Assembly (NCBI GenBank): GCA_016703535.1
Contig: JADJBV010000002.1
Coordinates: 1,240,001 to 1,304,000, forward strand
Direction: 5' to 3'
Source: Deltaproteobacteria bacterium
Lineage (GTDB): Bacteria > Myxococcota > Kuafuiibacteriia > Kuafuiibacteriales > Kuafuiibacteriaceae
DNA: 64,000 bases
Numbering within the stretch: position 1 is the first letter of the stretch; every line of letters starts with the position of its first letter. Below the pieces are notes generated by a model that searched no databases, was not told where the DNA came from, and worked only from the letters and a program-made list of their open reading frames with translations. Position numbers and translations under genes: made by a program. Of this stretch, positions 16,292 through 24,058 are shown piece after piece.

Positions 16292-17377
16292 ATGAGGTCA
16301 GGAACGCTCGCACCCCAGGCGATGGCGAAGTCGGTGGCGTCGATCCCCCGCAGTGAAGAGCGGTCGACGCCGCAGGCCGATTCGCCCGAGGGGGACCGGC
16401 TGGAAGAGGTCAAGGCGCTGATGTTGCGGCTGGCGACCGGACCTTCCTTTGAGCGCCTCGGCGCCATCGTACAAGAGCACCTCTACACCGGCGGCAAAAA
16501 GCTCCGGGCTCGTTTGGCCCTTTCGGCGGTGGACGCTTTGGGCGGAGAGGCGGTCGACAGCGTGGGCTGGGCCGCCGCCTGCGAGCTGCTCCACAACGCC
16601 ACCTTGATCCACGACGACCTCCAGGACTCGGATCCGCTGCGGCGCGGCCACTACACGGTTTGGGTCCGCCACGGGCAAGCCCAAGCGATCAACGCGGGCG
16701 ACCTGCTCCTGATGTTGCCGTTCATCGCCCTCGAGCATCTTTCGGTGGATTCGTCGGTGCGCTGGGAGTTGGCCCGGGCCATCGCCCGTCGGGCCGAAGA
16801 CACGGTGCGAGGCCAATCTTTGGAGATGTGTTTGCTCCACGGCGGCCGTTGGGACTGGGCATCTTACGCCGAAGCGGCGATGGGCAAGACCTCGGCCCTG
16901 ATGGTGTTGCCGGTGCACGGCGCGGCCCTGTTGTCGGGCCGGTCCCCGGAGGCGGCGGCGGCGCTCGGCGACTGCTTCCGGAACATCGGCCTGCTCTTCC
17001 AGATCCAAGACGACGTGATCGATCTGTATGGCGACAAAGGCCGGGGCAAGGTGGGTGGCGACATCCGCGAGGGGCGAGTCACCGCCTTGGTCGCCGAACA
17101 CCTGCGCTTGTGCCCCGCCGACCAGACGTGGCTGATTGGGATCCTCTCGACCGCCCGGGACGAAACCAGTGACCGGGACGTGGAGCAGGTGGCCCGGCGC
17201 TTCGAGCGGAGCGGGGCTTTGGCGGCGGTCTTCGATCGCCTCGAGGCCCTAGAGCAGGCGACCTTGGCGGCCCCAGCGCTTTTGGCCGAACCTCGGCTGG
17301 CCGCGGTGGCGAAGGCCATGATTGACAAGGTGCTGGAGCCGGTGCGTCCCATCGTGGCCGCGAGGAGAGCGTCATGA
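16292..17377 (+). CDS. crtE: Geranylgeranyl diphosphate synthase
   Basis: A 361-residue trans-prenyltransferase. It joins isopentenyl diphosphate to allylic diphosphates to supply GGPP for phytoene. Both Asp-rich motifs are present: DDLQD in LIHDDLQDSD and DDVID in FQIQDDVIDLYGD, plus the GKKLRARL substrate loop and a GK-T segment (MGKTSALM). About 40 residues precede the domain. It starts the crtE-crtI-crtB-hydrolase-carH operon and overlaps crtI by 4 bases. Product chain length is inferred from operon context. Confidence 0.92.
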   Translation: MRSGTLAPQAMAKSVASIPRSEERSTPQADSPEGDRLEEVKALMLRLATGPSFERLGAIVQEHLYTGGKKLRARLALSAVDALGGEAVDSVGWAAACELLHNATLIHDDLQDSDPLRRGHYTVWVRHGQAQAINAGDLLLMLPFIALEHLSVDSSVRWELARAIARRAEDTVRGQSLEMCLLHGGRWDWASYAEAAMGKTSALMVLPVHGAALLSGRSPEAAAALGDCFRNIGLLFQIQDDVIDLYGDKGRGKVGGDIREGRVTALVAEHLRLCPADQTWLIGILSTARDETSDRDVEQVARRFERSGALAAVFDRLEALEQATLAAPALLAEPRLAAVAKAMIDKVLEPVRPIVAARRAS

Positions 17378-18900
17378 GTGTTGAAGCACCGGTGGTGGTG
17401 ATCGGCTCGGGCTTTGGAGGCCTCGGAGCAGCGGTTCGGCTCAGGGCCATGGGGCACCGAGTGGTGGTGCTCGAGGCTCGGGATCAGCCCGGGGGACGGG
17501 CCGGGGTTTGGAAGCGAGACGGCTACACCTTCGACGCTGGGCCCACGGTGATGACCGCACCCTACCTGATCGACGAACTCTACGCGGCGCTCGGGCGAGA
17601 TCGCCGCGACTACGTGGAGCTGTTGCCGGTCGATCCATTTTACCGGATCGACTTTCACGACGGCTCGAGCTTCGACTACGTCGGCGACGAAGAGCGGCTG
17701 ATGGCCCAGATCGCCAGCTTCAACAAGAACGACGTCGACAACTACCGGCGGCTGGTGGCCCACATCAAGCGCATCTTCGACATCGGTTATCTCCAGCTGT
17801 CGGACGTGCCCTTCGACAAGTTCACCGACATGCTCAAGGTCGTCCCCGATCTGGTGAAGTTGGAGAGTTATCGTTCGGTTTATTCGCTGATCTCCAAGTA
17901 CCTGGAGGACGAACGGCTGCGGCAGGTCTTCACCTTCCAGCCCCTGTTGGTCGGCGGCAACCCGTTTAAGGTGACCTCGATCTACACCTTGATCCACTGG
18001 CTGGAGCGGACCTGGGGCGTGTACTTCGTGAAAGGCGGCACCACCGCCTTGGTTCACTCCTTGGTGGAGCTGCTGGCCGAGGTCGACGTCGAGGTGCGGC
18101 TCAACGCGCCGGTCGCCGAGATCGAGGTGCAGGATGGGCAGGCCAAGGCGGTGCGGCTGGAGAATGGCGAGCGGATCCCGTGCCAGTTCGTGGTCGCCAA
18201 CGCCGACCCCTCGATGGTCTACCAGCGGATGATCGATCCGGCCCATCGGAAAAAACACACCGACAAGAGCGTCGAGCGCAAACACCAGTCGATGAGCCTT
18301 TTTGTGGCCTACTTCGGCACCAAAAAGACCTACCCGGAGTTGGCCCACCACACGATCGTGCTTGGGCCTCGTTACCAAGGCCTCCTGACCGACATCTTCG
18401 ATCGCAAGGTGTTGGCCGAGGACTTTTCGCTTTATCTGCACGCGCCGGCCCGCACCGACCCGTCGATGGCGCCGCCTGGGCACGAGAGCTTCTACGTCTT
18501 GTCGCCGGTGCCCAACGACAAAAGCGGCATCAACTGGGAAGAAGAGGGGCCCCGTTATCTGGAGCGGATCATGGGTGAGCTGGAGCGCCGTCTGCTCCCC
18601 GGCCTGTCCCAGGAGATCGTCACCCAACACTTCGTGACCCCCGACTACTTCGGCAAAGATCTGCGCTCCAAAAACGGCGCGGCCTTTGGCCTGGAGCCGG
18701 TGCTCACCCAGTCGGCGTGGTTCCGTTATCACAACCGATCGGAGGACGTGGACGGCCTCTACTTCGTGGGCGCCAGCACCCACCCTGGCGCGGGTGTGCC
18801 GGGCGTGTTGTCCACCGCCAAGGTGATGGAACGGATGGTGCCGCGGCCTCGGAACAAGGAGCCGGTGCCTCATCACCCCCGGATCAAGGTCGCGGTATGA
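17374..18900 (+). CDS. crtI: Phytoene desaturase
   Basis: A 508-residue CrtI-type FAD desaturase. It has VVVIGSGFGGLGAAVRL and LEARDQPGGRAG at the N-terminus, FDAGPTVMTAPYLIDEL, FKVTSIYTLIHWLE, and the C-terminal FVGASTHPGAGVPGVL signature. It introduces double bonds into phytoene towards lycopene. It lies between crtE and crtB with 4-base overlaps on both sides. The number of desaturation steps cannot be read from sequence. Confidence 0.94.
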   Translation: MSVEAPVVVIGSGFGGLGAAVRLRAMGHRVVVLEARDQPGGRAGVWKRDGYTFDAGPTVMTAPYLIDELYAALGRDRRDYVELLPVDPFYRIDFHDGSSFDYVGDEERLMAQIASFNKNDVDNYRRLVAHIKRIFDIGYLQLSDVPFDKFTDMLKVVPDLVKLESYRSVYSLISKYLEDERLRQVFTFQPLLVGGNPFKVTSIYTLIHWLERTWGVYFVKGGTTALVHSLVELLAEVDVEVRLNAPVAEIEVQDGQAKAVRLENGERIPCQFVVANADPSMVYQRMIDPAHRKKHTDKSVERKHQSMSLFVAYFGTKKTYPELAHHTIVLGPRYQGLLTDIFDRKVLAEDFSLYLHAPARTDPSMAPPGHESFYVLSPVPNDKSGINWEEEGPRYLERIMGELERRLLPGLSQEIVTQHFVTPDYFGKDLRSKNGAAFGLEPVLTQSAWFRYHNRSEDVDGLYFVGASTHPGAGVPGVLSTAKVMERMVPRPRNKEPVPHHPRIKVAV

Positions 18901-19838
18901 CCCCAGAGGCCACCCTCGCCAAAGGCTCTCGCTCCTTTAGTCTGGCCGCGCAGTTTTTGCCGGCCCGGACCCGGAGTGATGCGGCGGTGGTCTATTCACT
19001 TTGCCGCCTGATCGACGACGAAGCCGACGCGACGACCGACGTCGAGCAGGCCCGCCGTTCTTTGCTCGCCCTCGCCCAGGAGCTCAGCGGGCAGGCCCCG
19101 GCCCGGCCGCTGGTCGCTGAGTTCTTGCGGGTGATGGAGCGGCGACGGATCGACCGGCGCCACGCCCTCGAGTTGATCGAAGGGGCCCTGTCGGATCTGA
19201 GCTCGGTGCGGGTCAACAACGAGGGTGAGCTGATCCGTTATGCGTATCGAGTGGCTGGCACGGTGGGCTTGATGATGAGCGGCGTGATCGGCGCCGATCA
19301 CCCGCAGGCGCCCCCTTTTGCCATCGATCTCGGCGTGGCGATGCAGCTCACCAACATCGCGCGGGACGTCAAGGAGGACGCCGCCCTCGGCCGCGTCTAT
19401 TTGCCCGCAACTTGGTTGGCGGAGTTTGGCCACTCGGCGGAGTCGCTGTTGGCCGCCCAGATCCCGGCCGAACACCTCAGCGTTGTGGTCCGTCGTTTAT
19501 TGAACCTGGCCGAGGTCTATTATCGCAGCGCCGATCAAGGGCTCCGCTACATCCCACTGCGGACCCGGGTTGGGATCTTGGTGGCCAGCCGGGTGTATCG
19601 AGGGATCGGCCGCTTGTTGCTGCAAAGGGGCGCCAATCCGCTGCAGGGGCGCACCGTGGTGTCGCCGATCTGGCGTTTGTGCACCGCGGGCCTGGCGTTG
19701 TTCGAGTTGATCCGGCCCAGCATCTTGGGGTTGACGCCGGGGCCACCCCACCAGCCCGCGCTCCACTCGCCGATCGGCCACCTCCCCGGCGCCAACACTG
19801 GGGCCCAGGAGCCCGGCTGGTTGGGGGCTGGAGAGTGA
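18897..19838 (+). CDS. crtB: Phytoene synthase
   Basis: A 313-residue squalene/phytoene synthase family protein that condenses two GGPP molecules head to head. The first Asp-rich motif is LIDDEAD (Asp 40, 41 and 44) and the second is ARDVKED (Asp 157 and 161). AYRVAGTVGLMMS and QLTNIARD are family signatures. The C-terminal 30 residues are Pro/Gly-rich and extend past the core. The ATG at 18897 overlaps the crtI stop by 4 bases; a longer in-frame start inside crtI is spurious. Confidence 0.94.
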   Translation: MTPEATLAKGSRSFSLAAQFLPARTRSDAAVVYSLCRLIDDEADATTDVEQARRSLLALAQELSGQAPARPLVAEFLRVMERRRIDRRHALELIEGALSDLSSVRVNNEGELIRYAYRVAGTVGLMMSGVIGADHPQAPPFAIDLGVAMQLTNIARDVKEDAALGRVYLPATWLAEFGHSAESLLAAQIPAEHLSVVVRRLLNLAEVYYRSADQGLRYIPLRTRVGILVASRVYRGIGRLLLQRGANPLQGRTVVSPIWRLCTAGLALFELIRPSILGLTPGPPHQPALHSPIGHLPGANTGAQEPGWLGAGE

Positions 19839-19840
19839 CC

Positions 19841-20638
19841 ATGGAGCCCGTCGAGACCGCCCCGGCCGGCGCGCCGGTTTATTACGCTCGTTATGGCACC
19901 GGCCCCGAGGTCTACGTCGCCCTCCACGGCTGGAGCGGCTCCCATCGGACCTTTGCGCCGTTGCTCCGATATTTGCCCGAGCGGATCAGCCTCTACGCCT
20001 TCGACCAACCCAGCTACGGAAAAAGTGCGCCACCGGCCGAGTGGAGCCTGGACGGGCTGGTCGATCCGATCGCCCGCACCGTCGAGTCGCTGGGTATCGG
20101 TCGGTACGGTTTGATCGGCATGTGCAGCGGCGCGATCTTGGCGCAGCGCTTGGCTCAACGAGATCCGGAGCGGATCCAGCGCTTGGTGTTGATCGATCCC
20201 TTCTTCTACGCACCTTGGTACTTCGCGATCTTCACCTGGGGTTGGTTGGGCCGCTTGTTTTACTACAGCACCTTCGCCAACCCGCTGGGCCGTTGGTTGA
20301 CCAACCGGGCCCTCAAAAAACGCCGGGCCGAAGGCGCCGATCTCACCTCGGGCTTCGATGGCGTCGACCACGAGAGCGCCCTCCGTTACCTGACCGCCTT
20401 GGTTCGGGCCGACGTCGGATCGCAAGACCGCTTGCGGGCCTTGTCGCGGGTGACCGAACTTTTGGTCGGCGAGTTCACCTTCAAGGCGGTCCGCCGCTCC
20501 GTCACCGGTTGGCAGGCGGCCTATTGGCCCGAGGCGCCGATCCGAGTGCTCGCCGGCGCCGGCCATCTCCCCATCATCGAGGCCACCGAAGCGGCGGCCT
20601 CAGCGTTGTTCGGACCGAGGCAAAGCCATGGACGATGA
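19841..20638 (+). CDS. Alpha/beta hydrolase with Cys in the nucleophile elbow
   Basis: A 265-residue alpha/beta-hydrolase fold protein. It has an oxyanion HGWSGSH motif (residues 29-35) and the strand-turn FDQPSYGKS. The nucleophile elbow reads GMCSG (93-97), placing Cys95 where Ser is usual, and a late His is at 242 in GAGHLP. An acidic triad member is not obvious. It sits between crtB and carH (10-base overlap with carH), so carotenoid ester formation or removal is a reasonable idea, but it could be a general esterase. The ATG at 19841 has GGAGAG 5 bases upstream; a GTG at 19835 overlapping the crtB stop is the alternative. Confidence 0.8.
   Translation: MEPVETAPAGAPVYYARYGTGPEVYVALHGWSGSHRTFAPLLRYLPERISLYAFDQPSYGKSAPPAEWSLDGLVDPIARTVESLGIGRYGLIGMCSGAILAQRLAQRDPERIQRLVLIDPFFYAPWYFAIFTWGWLGRLFYYSTFANPLGRWLTNRALKKRRAEGADLTSGFDGVDHESALRYLTALVRADVGSQDRLRALSRVTELLVGEFTFKAVRRSVTGWQAAYWPEAPIRVLAGAGHLPIIEATEAAASALFGPRQSHGR
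20422..20435. repeat. Dispersed palindrome GCAAG-N4-CTTGC, copy 4
   Basis: N4 is ACCG. It lies inside the alpha/beta hydrolase gene. Confidence 0.9.
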
Positions 20639-21539
20639 GAGCCTGTACCCGATGCGGATGGTCACCCGCTTGACCGGGCTGACCGCGGACACGATTCGTG
20701 CGTGGGAACGCCGCCATCGGGCGATCCGTCCCAGCCGCAGCGCCGGCAACACCCGCCGTTTTTCCGGCGAAGAGGTCCGGAGGCTGAAGTTGCTGCGTGA
20801 AGCCACCGAACGGGGCCACGCCATCAGCAGCATCGCCGCCCTCGGGTTGGAGGACTTGGAGCGGCTGGTCGCGGCCGAACCGGTGCCGTCGGTCGAGGCG
20901 ACCATCGGCGCCTTGGATGACGGCCAGCCCAACCTGGTCCGGAGTTATCTCGACGCCATCCACCGCTTCGACACCCGACGTTCGTCGGATCTCTTGTTGC
21001 GGGCCGCAACTTTCCTCGAGCGCCGCAAGTTCGTCTTTGGGGTGGCCTTGCCGATCGTCGAAGAGGTCGGCCGACGATGGCACGAAGGTGAGATGCGGGT
21101 CGGCCAAGAGCACCTGGTGTCGACCCAACTCCTCGGCGTGCTCAGCGCACTCCTCCGCATGTCGCCCCCCAACAGCGGCGCCAGTCAGGTCTTGATCACC
21201 ACCCCGAGCGGGCATCGCCACGAGTTCGGGGCCCTGCTCGCCGGGCTTTTGGCCGCGACCCGGGGCCTCGACGTGGTGTATCTCGGCCCCGATCTGCCCT
21301 ACGACGATCTCCGCTGGGCGGTGCGGATGAGCCGCGCTCGGATCTTGGCGCTGTCGATCGTCAAAGACCTGGAGCCGGGCGAAGGGGACGCTTTGGCGCC
21401 GGTCCTCACCGAACTTTCGGAGCGGATCCAGCTCTGGGTGGGTCTCCCCCTCGGGCACGGGCTGGTCGGCAAGGCCAAAGGTCCCCGCTGGTTCCACCGC
21501 CTGGAAGACTTTGACGCCGCCCTCAGCGACCTGGCCTGA
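20628..21539 (+). CDS. carH: CarH-type MerR regulator with B12-binding light-sensor domain
   Basis: A 303-residue protein. Residues 5-75 form a MerR winged helix (MRMVTRLTGLTADTIRAWERRH). Residues about 90-180 form the four-helix B12 cap with the CarH W-x9-EH motif (Trp151, Glu161, His162). Residues about 185-303 form the cobalamin-binding Rossmann domain with His198 in HRHEFG. CarH-family proteins use adenosylcobalamin as a light sensor: a dark tetramer represses crt genes and light releases it. The usual ExHxxG lower-ligand motif has His196 in place of Glu. It is the last gene of the crtE operon, which suggests autoregulation through the TGTCC half-sites. Confidence 0.9.
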   Translation: MDDESLYPMRMVTRLTGLTADTIRAWERRHRAIRPSRSAGNTRRFSGEEVRRLKLLREATERGHAISSIAALGLEDLERLVAAEPVPSVEATIGALDDGQPNLVRSYLDAIHRFDTRRSSDLLLRAATFLERRKFVFGVALPIVEEVGRRWHEGEMRVGQEHLVSTQLLGVLSALLRMSPPNSGASQVLITTPSGHRHEFGALLAGLLAATRGLDVVYLGPDLPYDDLRWAVRMSRARILALSIVKDLEPGEGDALAPVLTELSERIQLWVGLPLGHGLVGKAKGPRWFHRLEDFDAALSDLA

Positions 21540-21579
21540 CGCGACGCGCAACGTCTCGGAATCGATCACCTCATCGTTC

Positions 21580-21627
21580 CCCCCAGGTACTTGGGGGTAG
21601 CGCTATCGGTCGAGCTGCGGTACCGAT
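21580..21627. promoter_or_regulatory. Hairpin and inverted repeat between carH and the next gene
   Basis: CCCCCA (21580-21585) and TGGGGG (21592-21597) form a 6-bp GC-rich hairpin with loop GGTACT, 41 bases after carH. ATCGGT (21605-21610) and ACCGAT (21622-21627) form a second inverted repeat. There is no T run, so a factor-independent terminator is uncertain. Confidence 0.4.
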
Positions 21628-21717
21628 CCGCGACCGAGTCCCAAATCGAGCGAGCGGCGTGCGGCGGGCACGGGCTTTGCTCAAGGGACCACGGCTGAGG
21701 GCGGGGGGGCCATCCAC

Positions 21718-22527
21718 ATGAGACCAGTTTGGGCGATTATTTACGGCGCGTTGGATCCGAGCAGAACCTCTCGCGCCTCCCTTTCCCGCTCCCTCGAACA
21801 AGGCGCGGCCCTGAGCGGCCCCGAACGATTGGTCTTCGTCGGGCTCGAACAAGATCGACCCTGGTGGGCGCCCCTCCTCGCCCAATATCCGGGGGCCCTG
21901 GTCATCGAACAACCCCTGGACCGCGGCACCGGGACCGGGATCATCGCCGCCACCACCCAGATCTTTCGACGGGACCCCAGCGCCCGGGTCTTGTTGCTCG
22001 ACTGCGCGGACGCCGCCGGGCTGGAGTTGGCCTGGCCGAGCATCCTCGAGACCGTGTTGGATTCCGCGCCCGCGGACGATCGGATCGTCTTGTTCGGCTC
22101 GGGCCTCGTCGCGCCTGAGCTGGGGCCCGGTCGCTCCGCGCCGCTGCGGGTCGGCAACTTGTTGTTCGAGATGGATCCCCAGCTCCGTCAGGGTTGGATG
22201 GATCGAGGCGCTCTGGTGGTGATGTCGCCCATGGTGGCTTCGGTCTCTGCGCTGCTGTCGGCGGGGCAGGCCACCCACCCCCGGACCCTCCAGACCTTCC
22301 TCTCTCGCCTCGAAGAACACGGCGAGTTGAGCGCGATCCTCGACGAACTTTACCCCTTCTGCACCGAGGTCGATCTCTACCGGGATCTCCTGGCCGGGGT
22401 CTGGCACCAGGTTTGGGTGCGACCGATCCACTCCGCCAGCTCCGAGGCCCATTCGGCGCGCCCGATGATGGTGCCCAGCGACCAAGCCAGCCGTATGGCT
22501 CCGGTCGCCCGGGCCCTGGCCGTCTAG
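21718..22527 (+). CDS. Degenerate sugar-phosphate nucleotidyltransferase-like protein
   Basis: A 269-residue protein whose layout follows mannose-1-phosphate guanylyltransferases (ManC/RfbM). It has an initial VWAIIYGA strand, a PERLVFVGLEQD strand, then EQPLDRGTGTGIIAAT (the ManC QP-NRGTAPAI motif) and RVLLLDCADA where ManC has its PSDH strand. The glycine-rich GGxGTRLxPL loop that binds the nucleotide is replaced by YGALDPSRTSR, so GTP-dependent catalysis is doubtful. I regard it as a pseudoenzyme or a family member with changed function. It stands alone between carH and a HAD nucleotidase. Confidence 0.6.
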   Translation: MRPVWAIIYGALDPSRTSRASLSRSLEQGAALSGPERLVFVGLEQDRPWWAPLLAQYPGALVIEQPLDRGTGTGIIAATTQIFRRDPSARVLLLDCADAAGLELAWPSILETVLDSAPADDRIVLFGSGLVAPELGPGRSAPLRVGNLLFEMDPQLRQGWMDRGALVVMSPMVASVSALLSAGQATHPRTLQTFLSRLEEHGELSAILDELYPFCTEVDLYRDLLAGVWHQVWVRPIHSASSEAHSARPMMVPSDQASRMAPVARALAV

Positions 22528-22554
22528 CCCAAGGCCGACTATCGTCCGCCCGAA

Positions 22555-23997
22555 ATGGCGCGTCGCATCTTCTGCAACCGGACCCTCAACCTACGGGCGA
22601 TCCGGGCCATCGGCTACGACATGGACTACACGTTGATCCACTACCGGGTCAGCGAGTGGGAGCGCCACGCTTACGCCCACGTGAAGCGGCGCTTGATCGA
22701 AGAGAAGTGGCCGATCGCCGAGCTCGAGTTCGACGAAAACCTGATGATCCGCGGGCTGATCATCGACAAAGAGCTGGGGAACATCCTCAAGGTGAACCGC
22801 TTCGGCTTCGTGAAGCGGGCCTTCCACGGCACCAAGCCGCTGGATCACGAGAAGTCGCGAGAGACCTACTCCCGAGTGATCGTCGATCTGGCCGAAGGCC
22901 GCTTCGAGTTTCTCAATACGCTCTTTTCGCTCTCCGAGGCTTGCCTCTACGCCCAGCTGGTCGATCGCTACGATCAAGATCCCAACGCCTTGCCTGGGAT
23001 CCGCGGCTACGAGCAGCTCTACAAGAAGGTCCGAAAGACCACCGACCTGGCCCACGTCGAGGGGCGCCTCAAGAGTGAGATCATCGCCGATCCCGATCGA
23101 TTCGTGGATCTCGATCCCCTCACGCCCCTGGCCCTGCTCGATCAAAAACACGCCGGCAAGAAGCTGCTGCTGATCACCAACAGCGAGTGGCCGTACACCA
23201 AGGCGATGATGAACTACGCCTTCGATCGATATTTGCCGGGCCAAATGAGCTGGCGTGAGCTCTTCGACGTGGTGATCGTCGAGTCGCGCAAACCCGCCTT
23301 CTTCACCAACCACAACCCGCTCTTCGAGGTGGTGAACGAAGAGGGCCTGCTCCGCCCGGCCAACGAGGGCATGAAGGAGGGCCACATCTTCCTCGGGGGC
23401 CATGCCGATCAGGTGGAGAGTTGTTTGGGGTTGGTCGGCGATCAGATCCTCTACGTGGGCGATCACATCTTCAGCGACGTCCACGTGTCGAAGAACATCC
23501 AGCGCTGGCGAACCGCGCTGATCCTGCGAGAGCTGGAGGCCGAGCTGGAGGCCCAGCAGGTCTTCGAGGCCGATCAACGGGAGCTGGAGCGGTTGATGGA
23601 GGACAAGGAGCGGCTGGAGGCCGAGCTCTGTTTGGTCCGGGTCGATGATCAACGGACCCGGGTTGGCTACGGGCCCAGGAGCGGCCGGACCGAAGCCCAG
23701 ATCACCGAACAGGCCCAACGCCTCCGGGCACTCCTCCTCGAGCTGGACGCGAAGATCGCGCCCTTGGCCAAGGCCGCCAGCGAGATCAGCAGCGGGCACT
23801 GGGGCCTGTGGATGCGGGCCGGCAACGACAAGAGCCACCTGGCCAAGCAGGTCGAACGGTACGCTGACATCTACCTGTCCCGGGTCTCCCACTTCGCCGA
23901 CGAGACCCCCTTTGTTTATCTTCGTTCGGCCCGCGGGGATTTACCCCACGACCCGGCCGCCCGGACCGCGGTGGGGGGGCTTTTGGCGGGCGGCTGA
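22555..23997 (+). CDS. HAD-IG family 5'-nucleotidase
   Basis: A 480-residue protein of the cytosolic purine 5'-nucleotidase (cN-II-like) HAD subfamily. The catalytic DMDYT is at residues 22-26, with the VDLDPLTPLALL and LITNSEWPYTKAMM motifs and the late YVGDHIFSDVHVSK containing the metal-binding Asp pair. A long charged helix (about 325-420) follows and may form a coiled coil. It should hydrolyse nucleoside monophosphates in the cytoplasm. The start follows 27 bases after the preceding gene. Confidence 0.9.
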   Translation: MARRIFCNRTLNLRAIRAIGYDMDYTLIHYRVSEWERHAYAHVKRRLIEEKWPIAELEFDENLMIRGLIIDKELGNILKVNRFGFVKRAFHGTKPLDHEKSRETYSRVIVDLAEGRFEFLNTLFSLSEACLYAQLVDRYDQDPNALPGIRGYEQLYKKVRKTTDLAHVEGRLKSEIIADPDRFVDLDPLTPLALLDQKHAGKKLLLITNSEWPYTKAMMNYAFDRYLPGQMSWRELFDVVIVESRKPAFFTNHNPLFEVVNEEGLLRPANEGMKEGHIFLGGHADQVESCLGLVGDQILYVGDHIFSDVHVSKNIQRWRTALILRELEAELEAQQVFEADQRELERLMEDKERLEAELCLVRVDDQRTRVGYGPRSGRTEAQITEQAQRLRALLLELDAKIAPLAKAASEISSGHWGLWMRAGNDKSHLAKQVERYADIYLSRVSHFADETPFVYLRSARGDLPHDPAARTAVGGLLAGG

Positions 23998-24028
23998 AGA
24001 TCGGGTGACCCGTTCCGCGGGTTGACTG

Positions 24029-24034
24029 TATATA
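24029..24034 (+). promoter_or_regulatory. -10-like TATATA element before the lipoprotein operon
   Basis: TATATA lies 24 bases upstream of the ATG at 24059, and a GGAGG ribosome site follows at 24047-24051. The possible -35 (around 24006-24012) is weak. It resembles the -10 context of the crtE promoter. Confidence 0.35.
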
Positions 24035-24058
24035 GGCAAAGCACTTGGAGGCACCGAA

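Noticed and set aside
16864..18876. 670-codon minus-strand ORF opposite crtE and crtI
   Set aside because: Antisense shadow; crtE and crtI have full motif sets and overlapping starts.
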